DNA of 64,000 nucleotides from RPQJ01 sp963778185 (GTDB lineage Bacteria; Pseudomonadota; Gammaproteobacteria; Steroidobacterales; Steroidobacteraceae): positions 434,001 through 498,000 of the forward strand of contig CAVZTF010000003.1 of the NCBI GenBank assembly GCA_963778185.1, in the 5' to 3' direction. Positions 63,433-64,000 of the stretch are shown one piece after another. The position numbers and the translations under genes are program-made. The notes beneath the pieces were generated by a model. The model searched no databases, was not told the origin of the DNA, and saw only the letters and a program-made list of their open reading frames with translations. Each line of letters opens with the position of its first letter. Positions within the stretch are counted from its first letter, which is position 1.

Positions 63433-64000
63433 TCACTCCGGCGAAAAGAGCGGCGGCACGCGTATGCCGAGCGCTTTGAGCTGTTCGACCGTCCGTGCCG
63501 GACTGCGGTGATGGATCGCGTGCCAGCCGCAGGACTGCGCGCCGGCGACGTTGGGCGGCAGGTCATCGATGAAGACCGTCGCCGCCGGGTCGAGCGCGAA
63601 TCGCCGCTCCGCCGCGCGATAGATCTCGGGTTGCGGCTTGACCGCGCCGGCCTCGAACGAGGTCAGCACGCCGTGGGCGACCCGCTCCAGGCCGTACTCG
63701 GCGTTGAGGTGCCGCCAGTGCATGTCGCCGACGTTCGAGAGCAGGTAGACGCGATGATCGCGCATCAGCCCGGAAGCTAGATCGAGCATCTCCTGCGCGC
63801 GGTCGAACATGTCGAGCCAGCGGGCCGCGAGCTCCTCGGCATCGAGCGGCCGGCTCGCCATCGCGGCCACGCGGCCGAGCAGTTCCTCGCCGCTCAGCTC
63901 GCCGCGCTCGTGTGCGGCGAGATCCACCCTGGCGAGCCATCCCGGCAGGTCGGTCATGTCGATGCCCGCCGCGCTCAGGTAATCGATGAACGGCTGGTAG
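63433..64000 (-). CDS. HAD-family hydrolase, partial (start outside window)
   Basis: The reading frame continues past the window edge (it reads YQPFIDYLSAAGIDMTDL into the first internal Met at 63957), so the N-terminus with the nucleophile DxD is missing. The cap (LSGEELLGRVAAMASRPLDA) and the core are visible: motif II in VYLLSNVGDMHW, the lysine in FEAGAVKPQPEIYRAAERRF and motif IV in TVFIDDLPPNVAGAQSCG. It is like the YihX/HAD-IA group that act on sugar phosphates or similar. Confidence 0.88.
   Translation of the reverse strand, partial: YQPFIDYLSAAGIDMTDLPGWLARVDLAAHERGELSGEELLGRVAAMASRPLDAEELAARWLDMFDRAQEMLDLASGLMRDHRVYLLSNVGDMHWRHLNAEYGLERVAHGVLTSFEAGAVKPQPEIYRAAERRFALDPAATVFIDDLPPNVAGAQSCGWHAIHHRSPARTVEQLKALGIRVPPLFSPE

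Overview
The window is about 64 kb of high-GC, gene-dense DNA from a Gammaproteobacterium. The evidence is gene order and content: gatC/gatA beside mreBCD-mrdA-rodA-mltB-dacA, then ybeD-lipB-lipA, murU-amgK, lptD-surA-pdxA-ksgA-apaG-apaH, and an outer-membrane biogenesis set that implies a diderm cell. The order cannot be fixed from sequence alone. An AmgK/MurU cell-wall recycling pair and a GlyGly-CTERM-like tail fit Xanthomonadales/Nevskiales/Steroidobacterales-type lineages. No tRNA, rRNA, insertion sequence or CRISPR array was recognised, and no gene-free stretch reaches 300 bases.

Layout. 0-0.7 kb: gatA (cut by the window edge) and gatC, minus strand. 0.8-9.8 kb: plus-strand cell-shape and peptidoglycan operon (mreB, mreC, mreD, mrdA, rodA, mltB, dacA), then a D-amino-acid-transaminase-like gene and ybeD; these supply the elongasome, a lytic transglycosylase and a carboxypeptidase. 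9.7-11.4 kb: lipA-lipB (lipoate synthesis). 11.5 kb: a long inverted-repeat element. 11.6-13.4 kb: amgK-murU (muropeptide sugar recycling). 13.4-20.4 kb: lptD, surA, pdxA, ksgA, a frameshifted usp gene, apaG, apaH. 20.4-23.0 kb: an orphan antitoxin-like regulator, a frameshifted lipase-like hydrolase and a quinone-reductase-like gene.

23.1-40.7 kb is the accessory island and the most interesting part. Ten genes lie on the minus strand: an interrupted Cys-motif protein, a CHASE2 membrane sensor with no output domain, a FecR-like secreted protein, a secreted unknown, a TpsB/FhaC-type outer-membrane transporter, a giant TpsA exoprotein with about 123-residue tandem repeats, a secreted WD40-plus-caspase protein, an OmpA-like protein, a second secreted caspase with a DUF4384-like tail, and a small secreted protein. 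Every product looks exported or membrane-bound. I infer a surface-exoprotein system coupled to periplasmic caspase-type proteases; I do not recognise it as a described system. Stretches of the island are visibly less GC-rich than the flanks.

41-64 kb is mixed housekeeping and accessory: M13 peptidase, DUF1304 protein, GST, acyltransferase, short PhnA, copper ATPase copA with a small divergent metallochaperone, PaiB-like protein, SDR, kynurenine formamidase/kynureninase pair (the latter frameshifted), an M12-type metalloprotease, a Cys-rich CPXCG protein, GNAT, the lgt-thyA-SET-folA run, rlmI-like methyltransferase, DUF255/thioredoxin protein, M23 peptidase, HIT, DUF486 and HAD genes.

Quality caveat: five otherwise intact genes each carry a single-base frameshift, some in G homopolymers, and one gene has an in-frame stop. 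This pattern suggests sequence or assembly errors more than real decay.
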